NCBI GenBank assembly: GCA_008802785.1
Contig: VUYT01000006.1
Location: 62,001 to 126,000, forward strand
From: Symmetrospora coprosmae
Lineage: Eukaryota; Basidiomycota; Cystobasidiomycetes; Symmetrosporaceae
Length of the DNA stretch: 64,000 bases
Direction: 5' to 3'
The position numbers and the translations under genes were made by a program. The notes below the pieces were generated by a model. The model saw only the letters and a list, made by a program, of their open reading frames with translations. It made no database searches and was not told the DNA's origin. Below, one piece after another: positions 35,512-45,884 of the stretch. How positions within the stretch are numbered: position 1 is the stretch's first letter; every line of letters starts with the position of its first letter.

Positions 35512-36998
35512 ATGGTCAACGCACCCCCTTCACCCCCTGCTTCGTCACTCTTCGCCGACGTGGCCACTTTCCCTCTGTCCCACTCAGCCCTTCGCTTGGA
35601 TCCAGTCATCTCGCTTCGCCGCGCTCGTACCTTCGACCCGAGCTTGCCACAGCCTCCTGCATCCGCACACTTCACAATCGAGCACGAAATGATGCTCCAG
35701 GCGCAGTACATTCAAGAGCAGCAGCGCCAGCACGGCCGGTACCTGCCACAGTACGCCCACCATCCAGAGCCTTCGACACACCAGAGCGAGCAGGACTACC
35801 TGAGGTACACTCAGCTTTTATCCGGCTATGCGTCCCAGCAGCAAGAGCAGGAGGTGCATCTTCGTTCAACCCGACCTGCCTCGCTACAGTCCCCCTTCAC
35901 TCTGCATATGCAGGAGACCGCCTACCGCCAGGCCTCGCACCAGGCAGGACATGCCGGCGGCCTGTACCGGCTTGCACCCTCGGTGCCAGAGGTTGGTATA
36001 TCGCAGCAATCGACCCAGCTTCGCATGCAAGCGCAGATGCAGCACGCTCAGCATGGCCAAGCTCAGCTACAGCAATTCCACCAGCATCACCAGCAGGCGC
36101 AACAAGCGCAACAGCAGCCTCCAGTGCAGCGCCGGTCAGAGCCGCACCACAGGGTCTATACTCTCCGCTGCGCTCACTGCGACTCATTCCTCTCGGACCG
36201 GGGCATGCGGGCGGTCCTCCTGCTCAAGCCGCACATCACGCTCTTCTCCACGGATGCTAATCCGGTCAATTGCGCACCCCTCTACGGAAGTAACGATATT
36301 GAGCCAGTAAACGAAGACGAAAAGGTTGAAAGGACGTGCGAGTGCTTGACCCAGTCTCTGGGTTGTCACTGTTGCGGAAACACGATCGGCTGTGAGTGCC
36401 ATCGCTCTTCTCGTCTAGGGCAAAGTTCATATGCTGAATTTCGTGTTGCCTCTACCTATCCAGACCAAATCATTGCGCCCTGCGCTCGGTGTACAGCCTC
36501 CGTAACGAAGAACTCGAGACCTGCCAACGGCCACAGATTCGTCTTCCAGTGAGCTCCACTGCGATCAATGGCCTCATCCAAGTGCCAGATCTTGACTGAC
36601 ATGTCGGACTGCGATATCGCAGCCACAACGAAGTCACCTTTCGCGAACGAAAGTTCCATCCCAATGAGCAGGGCGTGCGAACCGACTTGGTTCGGCACGG
36701 CCAGCATACGTCTCGAACTGGACGTGCCTCGCCTGCGCCGACTGCCACTCCGCCTCAGCCCCAGCCAATCGACGTGGCCCGCTTGTTGGAAGGCGATGCA
36801 AAGGACGGCCACCTCTTCCTTGCTCCCTCGCAGCGAGTGCCATCGAGGTCGGCATCTCCGATGCCCGCGGCTCGCTCGCCCCTTGGCCTGAAAGAGGGTG
36901 ACACGATCTACTGGCACTACCTAATTTCTGCTGGAGAGATGGCGACGCCGGTCGACCCGCGATCGCGTGTACACACATCTCACAATATTGGTCGTTGA
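35512..36998 (+). CDS. FAM72-domain protein with Gln-rich N-terminus
   Basis: The FAM72 family is named after a human protein that binds the uracil-DNA glycosylase UNG2; the fungal role is unknown. The start is the ATG at 35512. Residues 50-210 are Gln/His-rich and disordered. The zinc-binding domain follows: LRCAHCDSFLSDRGMRAVLL, then ITLFSTDANPVNCAPLYG, then CECLTQSLGCHCCGNTIG, an intron splitting the next Tyr codon, and YQIIAPCARCTASVTKN with NGHRFVF. A second intron leads to HHNEVTFRERKFHPNEQGV. The last exon is Pro/Ser-rich and ends with KEGDTIYWHYLISAGEMATP. The CxxC pairs and the LFSTD, CGNTIGY and PC-x-x-C signatures agree with human FAM72A. The fungal C-terminal extension is longer than the animal protein. 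Confidence 0.88.
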
Positions 36999-37456
36999 CA
37001 CCATCGCATGATCATGAGTGAGCACCGATCGCTCCTGCCTCGCATACAAGGGACGAGAAGCTGATGCTAGGATTCAACATTAGTTGCACCCATGTAGCAG
37101 TACCTTCCACCGCAGTCCCTCTATCAGTACTAATCAGTCCGCAATCGCAGCACCCTACGCATACATGTTCATGCCTCCTAATCAGCCGCAACTGCATCAT
37201 TTCCATGTCGTTTGCTCTATGCGCCTCGTCCCACAGTAATACGTAGATTCTCCCGTAAGGCTCCTCACCATGTAGTATGCAACCCTCTGCCATGTAACGG
37301 CGGCCCGAACGGTTCTAGGGCGAGACAGTCACCAAGGATTTAGTCTGAAGCGGTCGGCTTTTGCCACATCGGACCCTCCGGAGCACGCGCGCTCTGACGG
37401 CTTTGCTCCTCTGCTCAGCTCGGCTCGCTTTGCCTCGCAAACGACCGGGATTGCGA

Positions 37457-38300
37457 ATGGACACTGAACGCCTCCGCTGGGCCTTACGCGATGCGCTCAC
37501 GACCGCAGCGGAGCGGACTGACCCGGACGATCTGGACGACATCATCGAGTTCCTGGCGAGCGAATGCATGTCATCCGGACTTTGTCTCCCTCTGGCAGGC
37601 GAAGATACATCTTCTGAAAAGCTCGACAGCCACGGACGAACGCTGGAAGACCTCCTTGCACATCCATTAACCGCAATAGTCGGACCGCACCTGGTCGACC
37701 TACTCGCCATCGAAGAGGGGCAAGTGGCGATTCTAGTAGACGATGTTCTGGATGCGTATGAAGACGGTACATTGCCTGTCCCGTCGTCTCCCGGCCTTCT
37801 GTCGCAGAGCTGACTCAGTGTGCGTACTCAGGTCCCGCGGCGATTCCAGAGGAGTACGCACACCACAGTGGCGAAGTCAAGTTGTGTGACCTTTGCGAGC
37901 GGCCGACTGCCCTTACAGAGCATCACCTCATTCCGCGTGCGTTGGCATGGCTGCTGCGACTGCAATGGAGTAGCTGAAGCAAGCGCACATCACAGGCACC
38001 GAGCACGAGCTCTGCATCAAGCGCGGTCTCTTCACTGCCGACGAATGTGCGTATAGCCAGCGGGTCTCCGGTGCGCACATTCTCGTTGACTTTGCATACG
38101 CAGGCCGCACACGCATCACCATGCTATGCAGGCCATGTCATTCTGCCGTTCATCGCGCAAAGACGACTCGCGAGCTGGCCCGCGAGTTCAACACGCTCGA
38201 CAAGCTTCTCGAGATCCCCGAAGTGACCCGCTTCGCCGAGTGGAACTCGAAGCGGAAAGTTGCGGGCACTGTCCCGCAGAAGCGCGGAAAGTATCGGTGA
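37457..38300 (+). CDS. uncharacterised fungal HNH-like zinc protein
   Basis: Function unknown; the fold looks like an HNH (His-Me finger) nuclease domain. The start is the ATG giving MDTERLRWALRDAL. An acidic helical N-terminal part ends DVLDAYEDG with a donor at about 37768. Exon 2 carries EEYAHHSGEVKLCDLCERP and TALTEHHLIPR, a CxxC followed by the HH-x-IPR core. Further introns lead to CIKRGLFTADEC and then RITMLCRPCHSAVHRAKT, the second CxxC plus HxxxH. The tail is LAREFNTLDKLLEIPEVTRF, ending KRGKYR. The arrangement CxxC-HHLIPR-CxxCH-VH is common in fungal proteins of unknown role. Catalysis is not shown; zinc binding is likely. The alternative readings of the last intron change about 19 residues. 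Confidence 0.7.
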
Positions 38301-38405
38301 CACCGCGTCGCAATTGCTGCCCTCCGTCGGCTAGACTAGTACAAACAACAAGGGTCACAACTGGTCGACCGACTTCTCCAACTCCTGCTTGCACACTCTC
38401 AGCCA

Positions 38406-40500
38406 TCATTCGTCATCCAGCTGCATTGAGTCATCTGGGTCCTCCTCCTTCTTGGACATCGGCACAGGCGCGGAGCCAGGCGTCGCGTCCGAGGTCTGAA
38501 CGGGTACTGCTTCGCCATTGGCGAGCCTCTCGAGCTCCCTGCTCCGCTCAAAGTAGCGATTCGGGTGGCTCACGCTCTCTCCGTTGCCGAGTCCATCGCC
38601 CTTCTTGACGTCAAACTTGCTGGCGTGGGTGATCTCGAAGACTCGGGTGCACGCAACGTGGTAGTGCTGCGATTTTGTGGCATCGAGGATTTCCTTGATC
38701 TGTGATGGATCCGAGATGCCGTAGCTCGTGAGCAGGAGGCTCTGCAGGGCTTGAGACGAGAAATGCCGGTAAGGGCAGCCGTGCGAGTCTTGCGTCCCAG
38801 GCGTGTCAGTCGTGAGGATGCGCTGACAGCTGTGGGACGTTCCTCCTCGTCAGTCCCCGCCGATCTACGTAGCTCGAGAACAGACGGTCAACCAACTCTT
38901 TGGGCGAGTAATTTTTCCGCCCTCCTTCCAGACCATACGTATGACGGACATTGTAGCGATACTCCTTGTTGAACTTGTCGTCGGTAATGGCTGAGAATCC
39001 CTTCCGCCAAAAGATGAGCGCTTCTTCGACCGAGAGGCCAATTCCCTTGAGGAACAGCGTGTACTGTATCCGCCCAAAGTGCTTGAGGTGCTTATTGGCC
39101 CGGAGCGTGTTATTCAGGTTGCGCATACAGGCTGGACCGTGCCGCGAGACGAGATCGTTGACCATGCCAGCAGTAATGGTCTCGCCGCCGTTCGCATCGG
39201 GATTGTAGTTGTATTCTGACGAGATGCCTGCCATGAAGCCCATCGAGAGGTGATCCAGCACGGGCAGGAGGCGGTCATCTTCGTCCAAGCGAGGCAAGGC
39301 GCGAGCTGTAGCCTGTGAAGAGGGTAGATGATTACAATCGTCAGCCCTCCCAGTCAAGGTTGGCAAAACCATCCTATCTACGCGTAGACCCACCTCTAGC
39401 GCTTGGTCCAGTCGGCTTGTGAACTCGGCAAGAACGAGACTGATTTGCTGCGACATGGGCACGTACGCTTGACCACGGCTGACATATACGCGTCGCTTGC
39501 CAACGAGATCGCTGACTTTTGTCCAGTGTACCTGCACGTCACGAAAACAGAAGTGCACGTCAATGTCACGTCCGACAAAGCGATACTGCAAGATCCGCTG
39601 ACCCGATAGAACGTCTCGCTGTCAAACGTCTTGAACAAGCTCGGGTTTGCTGCAGTCAGCTCGTCTCTCAGTGCCTTCTTGTCGTCAATCGATACCTGCG
39701 GACAGCGGTATTGCTCAGCTCGTGTGCTTCAGGCTCTCCCGCTGGCGATGCGGCGCACCGGCTGCCAGTCAAAGTTCAGGCTCTCGAGAAAGCGTTGCCG
39801 CTCCTCTGCCGAGTCAGAGTCGAAGCGTAGCCTGAAGAGAGCCGTTTCTGCCTTCATGAAACGTTGCCGCAGTTCCTGACTGTGTGCGTGTGGCGCGGCA
39901 AGACGCGTCGAAAAGAAGGGCAGCGGGAGATACGGGAGCGTCAGCAGAGTCGCCAGAAATGCTTGGACTACATGCATGGTCCACACATCAGCAGATTGTG
40001 CTGCTGTTTGACGCTCACCTCCTGCAGAAGGCCAGCCGGAGGACAAAGTGCCCGATGTGGTCCTTCCGCCGTTCTGCGTCGAGGTCGACATTGACGGCGG
40101 TGTTGTTCGCCATGGGTAGATACTGCTTCAGGCGTGGTGCAATGACGCGCGCAATCTCGTCTGCAGGCCTGCCACGCGTGAGGAGCGCTTCAATGTCGGC
40201 GAGCACTGCAGGTCGAGTCGTGTCGAGCGGGCGCGTCAGCCATCGAGCTCGCTCATCTGCACACCAATAGCAGCAGCAGCGGCGGCAGCAGATGGACGCA
40301 CCTCTGAGCCTGTCAAGTGCCCATCCCTCAAACTCCTCAATCGTCACCTCCTCCAGCGGAGCCCGCTCGTAGAAGCTCAGGCGAAACGGGTACAGCGCCG
40401 AAGGTCCATTCGAGCGGGTCGACGAGGAGAGCGCATTCCCGCCCTTGAGGTTGTGCCGCTGCACCTCGCCTGTGCGAGACGGATGATTGGATCTGAACAT
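38406..40500 (-). CDS. PRI2: DNA primase large subunit
   Basis: Iron-sulphur subunit of the primase/Pol alpha complex that starts Okazaki fragments in the nucleus. The start is the ATG at 40500 (MFRSNHPSRTGEVQ). The N-terminal domain has ALYPFRLSFYERAPLEEVTI and EEFEGWALDRLRG, the usual PRI2 opening. The middle has WTKVSDLVGKRRVYVSRGQA and DHLSMGFMAG. The C-terminal 4Fe-4S domain has GPACMRNLNNTLRANKHLKH, FGRIQYTLFLKGIGLSVEEA, KNYSPKELVD and HGCPYRHFS, then YHVACTRVFE, giving the expected four cysteines. The protein ends in an acidic disordered tail, PDDSMQLDDE. At least six exons. It converges with the HNH-like gene (105 bp between stops). Confidence 0.93.
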
Positions 40501-40522
40501 GCTGTTGTTGGCGATGTGAACG

Positions 40523-40546
40523 CTGCTGCTGCTGCTGCTGCTGCTG
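40523..40546 (+). repeat. (CTG)8 microsatellite in the PRI2 upstream region
   Basis: Eight CTG units start 23 bp upstream of the PRI2 initiation codon (gene on the minus strand), so they are likely to be in its 5' leader. Confidence 0.9.
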
Positions 40547-40995
40547 TCCTGCTATCGGGTGAAGCGAGAGCCGAAGCGCTGAAGCCAGCGCGCGTAAACA
40601 GCGACGCGTCGAAGGAGTGCATGGGGAGAAGCGAGATGCCCACAGCTCAGCATCGACACGATCCGAGTGGATCCCAGTAACAGACCAGATCATCTCTATC
40701 TATGCTACATATCGAGATATCATTCGATACTCGTCCCTTACCGAGTCGCATTTTGCGGCTTGCCGGCTTCACCGCCAGATCTGACCGTACATGAAGAGAT
40801 ACGTCTACACACAACAGACTCAGATGACGAGTGCCCCGAGAATTAGCCCATCTCCGTATCATCCTCCTACTCGCAGCAACAGCAGAGTATTCCCCTCTGC
40901 GACCTGTCCATCTCGAGCTCATGAAAGTAGCTGGGAGAAGGTGAGGTGACAATTAGCGCTCGAAAGGACGGTCTGCAGAGCGGTCAATAGCGAGC

Positions 40996-42407
40996 TCACT
41001 CGTGATCCGCCCATTGCTCATACGGCTGATATGTCGGCTTGCGCGCCGGCTTGCCCCCTTGGCTGATCCCAGAGATGGACATTGTTGGGACAGCACCATA
41101 CGCTGCCGCGCGCGGCTGGTAGTGCTGAACAGTCGCGCTCCCTGCCTGCGCGATCGACGGCGGTCTGTAGTTCATCGAGGGCGCATGCGAAGGCGCACGA
41201 TGAAGGGCAGGTGGCGGTACTGCCACCCCGGGGTGCGTTCCGGAGTAGGCCGCTTGAACCTGCGCCTGCGCCTGCGCCTGTGCCTGTGCCTGTGCGGTGG
41301 CATAGCCTGGATTTGACTTGGCAAGTAGACTCTGCTCGTACTGCTGCAGTAGCATCTGGTCCTCCCGAGAGAGCTGAGGCGAAGTCTGGCGCCGAGATGC
41401 ATTCGAGATGCTCGAATCTGGACGAGGCGAGCGCATGTGCCGCAGCATCCCGGTAAGCGGTGGTGCAGCCAGATCCGTGTGCATCTGCGGACTCGTCACA
41501 GGTTCTCCTCTGGCATCGAATTGCTATCGGCGGAAAGAGCCATCCGGCCGCTCGTCAGGGCATGCGTTCTAGGGCACGGCGACACCGATATTGGCATGAC
41601 TCACGAGCAGGTCTACCGGACTCGTGGGCGCCGAAGAGCCTGGACCGCGCATGCTTCCCCGGCTAGCTCCGCCCCGAACAGAGCCACCGACCAGCGTACT
41701 GCCCGCATAGGTCGAGCTCGGGTAGCGTCCATTCGGCGTCGCAGAGCTGCCAGATTGGCTATGTCTTTGCGATCGTCGTCTGGTGATGTCGCTGGCTGGC
41801 ACAAGATCTGCCGCAGGCTTGGTGACTTCCGGATGCTGATCCAGGTCGCGCTTGGCCGGGTTGAGGAAGGCGTCGTGATACCGCCCTGAGGGGTGTGAAA
41901 ATGAAGTTGCTTCAGAGATAGCGTGTGATAGCGGAAGAAAGAGAATCCACTTACGAGGCAGCGACACTGCATGGGCGGAGGTGAAGAAGTACCGGATACG
42001 AATGAGTAGGACGGGTCAGCGGCATGCCAGCGGACCCTTCGCCCCGTGAGTCGGACCTGGGTACTCACTGGCTCGATGTATCTCTGCTGGCCACGGCAGC
42101 CTCTGTCCGATCGGTTGGAGCTTGGCTGACTTGCTACACGGGAGTGTGAAAGCCGATAGAGAAATTTCAGCATGAGAGCGCACAAACAGGGACTAGAACC
42201 TCCGGGTGTATCGCGGACGTCCGCTTTCGGGGGACTCTGCCGGAGGTGTGGCTTTTGCTGATGCCCCGTCTCACGGAGAGTGACTCACCGATAGTGGGGA
42301 CTGATCCAGGACTCCTGCTCCTCTGCAGACGCGATACGAGGGGGTGGTGGACCATCTCTGACCGTCATGGGTCGTGGCAGTATGCCCGACTCCTGATAGC
42401 TAGACAT
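40996..42407 (-). CDS. uncharacterised disordered protein with Ala-Gln repeats
   Basis: I do not recognise it. The start is the ATG at 42407 (MSSYQESGILPRPMTVRDG), exon 1 running PPPPRIASAEEQESWISPHY. Short middle exons follow, including one near ASAKATPPAESPESGRPRY and one near QAPTDRTEAAVASRDTSS; their exact borders are uncertain. A larger exon begins near YHDAFLNPAKRDLDQHPEV and contains Gly/Ser-rich GGSVRGGASRGSMRGPGSS. The last exon has MRSPRPDSSISNASRRQTSP, LSREDQMLLQQYEQSLLAKS, an (AQ)n run from a hexanucleotide repeat at about 41258-41300, and ends KPTYQPYEQWADHE. No membrane segment or catalytic motif is seen. The C-terminal QPYEQWADHE block looks conserved-like and may be a short linear motif. 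Confidence 0.6.
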
Positions 42408-43679
42408 GGCCAGGCGCGGTAGTCGATGTGGCGGATTTAGAGGGGGAGAGCTTCGTTGAAGTAAGAGAGGCGTGAGCACGGAAAAGGGTTGAGTAGGACG
42501 AGAAGAGAGACGCGAGAAGGCGGATGCCCGGCTTTGTGCTGTGCTCTGGTATAGATTGTCGGACAGAAATCGTCCTCCATCGGGGGTGGCTTGGTGCCTG
42601 TCCCCTCACCGGTCTCAACGGTCACGGATGACGAAGGTCCTTCAATGGCATGTCAGGATGGGGCAGAAGGGGAGTGCGTAAGGCTGAAGACTCGTAGGAT
42701 TGGGGCGTCCGACCGACTGGAGGATGCGGGAAGTGTTGCGAGCGTCAGAAGGCAACCGCCGGGGTGATGGCGGCGCCGGCTCGTGCCCCGTGTCGGGAGC
42801 GTATTGCCTGCTTGACGCCTACGGGAGACCTTTAGGTAGCGAAATCTGCCTAACCGACGGTCACCGGTGTGTGAGGAGGACCTCTTCCGTCGAGGTTGTC
42901 GGACGGAACCGACAGTCGCGGATGCGGCGGGGAAGCTGAGATTGCGGAAACAGCGGGTGCGACACAGCGAGGTTGCGGCCGGTGTGGCACGGCTGCGAAT
43001 GCGGAATGAGGAGCATGTCAGAGTGAGACGAATCAGTTGTCAGGGCACGGTCAGCGCGGGGCGGCCATCGTTGCGCGTTCCCTTTGACTGGCAAACAGTC
43101 CTGCAGGCGAGGAAGTCAGCCGCCGAGAGAGCCGTCAGAGCCACAGCGGCGGTTGGCAGCCATAGACGACAGCAAGAGACCGCCTGTGCGTGCGATCAGC
43201 ATGCTCATTGATGACCGTCTTATTCAGGCTCGGCATGCGTATGTCGTCGCGTTGACAGGAGAAGAAGCCCGGTCGAGCTGGCCGTTGTTGCCCTTGCTCT
43301 GGACGACATGTCGCTAAGACAGCCCAAATGCGAGCAATGCAGCAAGGGGTTGTGATCATGACCAGGTGGTTGTGCTACTCACGCGCTCACTGTTCCTTGC
43401 ATTGACGTTCCTACTTACAGTAACATGGCCGCTCTGTGCGAGAGTGTCCTGCGCCGTTCTGCGTGGCCGCGTCGACGTCTGACGGCTGCTCGGGCGGGGG
43501 CTGCAGCATAGCCTCGACACGTCAAAGCAGCTGGACACGAAGGCAAGACTTTCAAGCAAGCATGTGCTCTGGCGGTGCTGCTGCTGCCCATGCGAGGTCG
43601 TAGCCCTGACTTTGCCTTCTGAGCCTGCCGATCTCTGACCCGAACTGAGTTGCTAAGAGCGCCAGACAGCGATTTCCAA
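42408..43679. other. intergenic region between divergent genes
   Basis: About 1.27 kb between the disordered-protein start (minus) and the four-helix membrane-protein start (plus). Open frames are below 140 codons and carry no motif. Nothing else was recognised. Confidence 0.45.
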
Positions 43680-45244
43680 ATGGCTGACAAGAAGGGCTCC
43701 ATCCTCAAGGACAGCGCTGTCGGTACCTTCCTCGTAGGCTTTGCCGTCGTCGTCGTAGGATTGGTGGTCACGGTGGTGAGTGAGCTATCTGCGAGAACGG
43801 CCCATATCATCCTCCTGCTGACGCAGACACCCACACAGACCTCTGATGAGTTCTGCCGCGCATACGAGAACTCGTCGCCTACAAGCCAGAACCAGAACGA
43901 CGCGTACTACTCTGCGCAGTACACGCGGGTTCTTGGCGGCCTGACTGCCGGCATCACCATACTCTATCTTGGATGGGTGTTCATCGACGCGCGCCACAAG
44001 GACAAGCGGCCATTGTCGGCCTTCGACGCTTATAGGCTGCAAGCTTCGTGCGTTCTGCCATCTGCTGGCCGACACCTCCTCTCTCTGCGGCTGATCTCTT
44101 GGCTACCTCCCTGGTACAGCCGGATCCACGCAAAGCGACAGCACGTACAGAAACTGAGCGTCTTCCAGGTTGTGCTTCTGATAGCTTGGATACCACCAGC
44201 CTTCATGTGAGCATGCATCGGCTGAGTTCAGGCCGCGTAGACGAGAATCTGACACATCCACCTTCACCAGTCTGGCCTTCAAGGGCTGGATGTACCGCGG
44301 CAGAGATAATGTGCACAAGGTCAGACAGGGTAGTGTCTGCAACAGCAGCAACACCGACCGATGCGAGCAGCTCAAGAAGGCCGGCATCTCGGTCCTCGTT
44401 GAGACTATACTGCTCCTTTTCGCTGTCATTCTGACGATCATCCCGCTGATCGCCAAGAAGAAGAGTGAGCACTTGCTCTCTGGACGTGCTGGCCCTCAGC
44501 TTGGGCATTGGCTGATGTCTAGAAACCGCACGACAACCCACAGTTCCGCCGCCCTTGCCGGAGAAGGAGATGCGCGAGAAGATCGCCAAAGACGACGAAG
44601 AGAAGAAGAAAAAGGAAGCAGCGGAGAATCTGGCCGCAGAGAATCGTATCCGAGCGGGGCTTGGGCTGCCGCCCAAGCCAGAGAGTGGGACCGATCCTGT
44701 CGACTTCGATAGGATGAAGCGGCGCCTAAACCGCGCTTACGGTGACCGGTTACCGCGGCGACGAGGCGGGGTCTTTCTACCCACTCATGGTCCCTATGCG
44801 CCACCGCCTCCATCGCCGTACGCGCCTTACATAGGTGGCTATCCAGCGTATGGCTACGGACCTCCTCCACCCGGTCCTCCACCTGGCTGGGGCGGAGGCG
44901 GTGGAGGCTACAGCGGCGGCTCTGGCCTGGCAGGGGGGACGAACGGTGGCGGAGGAGGCGGAACCAACATTGTCGGTTTCGGCTTCCCCATGCCTGGCGT
45001 GCAGCAAAGTCCGATGCGCGCCAGAAGACCTAGGCAGGCGCCTCGGCACCGCCTCAGGCGCCCTCCTCCGCCGCCGCCACCTGTCAACTCTCGCGCTTCA
45101 GGGTACACCACCTCAACGTCTACCGGGACTCGCTCGTCTCTCCGCAGCTACCCATCGCCTTCAGGTTCGTCTTTGTCTCCAAGTCAACTTGGTGCCGCGT
45201 TGCGACGAAACAGGCCTGGAGGCTGGGCGCGCCGATATCATTGA
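43680..45244 (+). CDS. four-helix membrane protein with Gly/Pro-rich tail, uncharacterised
   Basis: I do not recognise the family. The start is the ATG at 43680 (MADKKGSILKDSAVGTFLVG). Helix 1 is FLVGFAVVVVGLVVTV, interrupted by an intron with a GTGAGT donor. Helix 2 is GGLTAGITILYLGWVFI, followed by DARHKDKRPLS. Helix 3 lies near VFQVVLLIAWIPPAF. A loop with two cysteines, GSVCNSSNTDRCEQLK, precedes helix 4, ISVLVETILLLFAVILTIIP. An in-phase intron after IAKKK leads to the cytosolic tail: VPPPLPEKEMREKIAKDDEE, then charged coiled coil, RMKRRLNRAYGDRLPRR, and a Pro/Tyr/Gly-rich region ending GGWARRYH. The layout, four helices with a Cys-bearing second loop, resembles tetraspan or SUR7/MARVEL-like proteins, but I see no diagnostic signature. 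Confidence 0.65.
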
Positions 45245-45884
45245 CAGACTAGCGCTATGCTGCAAATACACGTCATTATCTGCTGGGGTCTGCCTTGCTC
45301 GGTGTCGATCCCTTATCCGAGATTTGACCCCGCTGCTTCAGGCCCTCGACTAACGCTACACAATCCCGGCTCACGATGCTGCATCTCCCAAAGGCATACC
45401 TCCTCCCCGGCTGCGGTGCACTGGTACAGTATTGATGTCGACTGATGCAGCTGACTACAGGTGTCTGAAGCTGCCACAGCACCGCATAGACACTCGCCCG
45501 ACGAAAGGCGGGAGTCGCCTGGTCCTTCTTGTGCAGGGTCAGAGGCTTCGTGGGGAGCTACGAGAGGAACAGCCGAGCACATGTACATTGTGAAGGCAGC
45601 GCTCGGCCGAAGGGTCTTCATTTCAGCACGGGTGCCTATGGCGCGATCTGAAGCTCTGCCGCAATGGATGTTTGCAAGGTGAGAAGAAAAACAACAACTA
45701 TTTGCATGACTTCATGAAAAGGGGAAACTGCATTTGAGCGATGTCGAGGCTCTCCCAGCAAGGGAGACCGTGGGCTTGATGGTCATCTAGGTTCTCTTCT
45801 TGTTGCAAACCCCGGTGTACCGTGTCTTTTCGTCTTGTGCGATCCTTGTGTGTCGGTCCCTGAGCCCATTGTGAGCGCGAAACA
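45245..45884. other. intergenic region between convergent genes
   Basis: About 640 bp between the four-helix protein stop and the MRE11 stop. No gene, RNA or repeat was recognised; both 3' UTRs lie here. Confidence 0.45.

Noticed and set aside
35151-36260. 369-codon plus frame overlapping the FAM72-domain gene
   Set aside because: It is a shadow of the Gln-rich exon in another frame, with Arg/Pro/Ser-rich composition and no domain.
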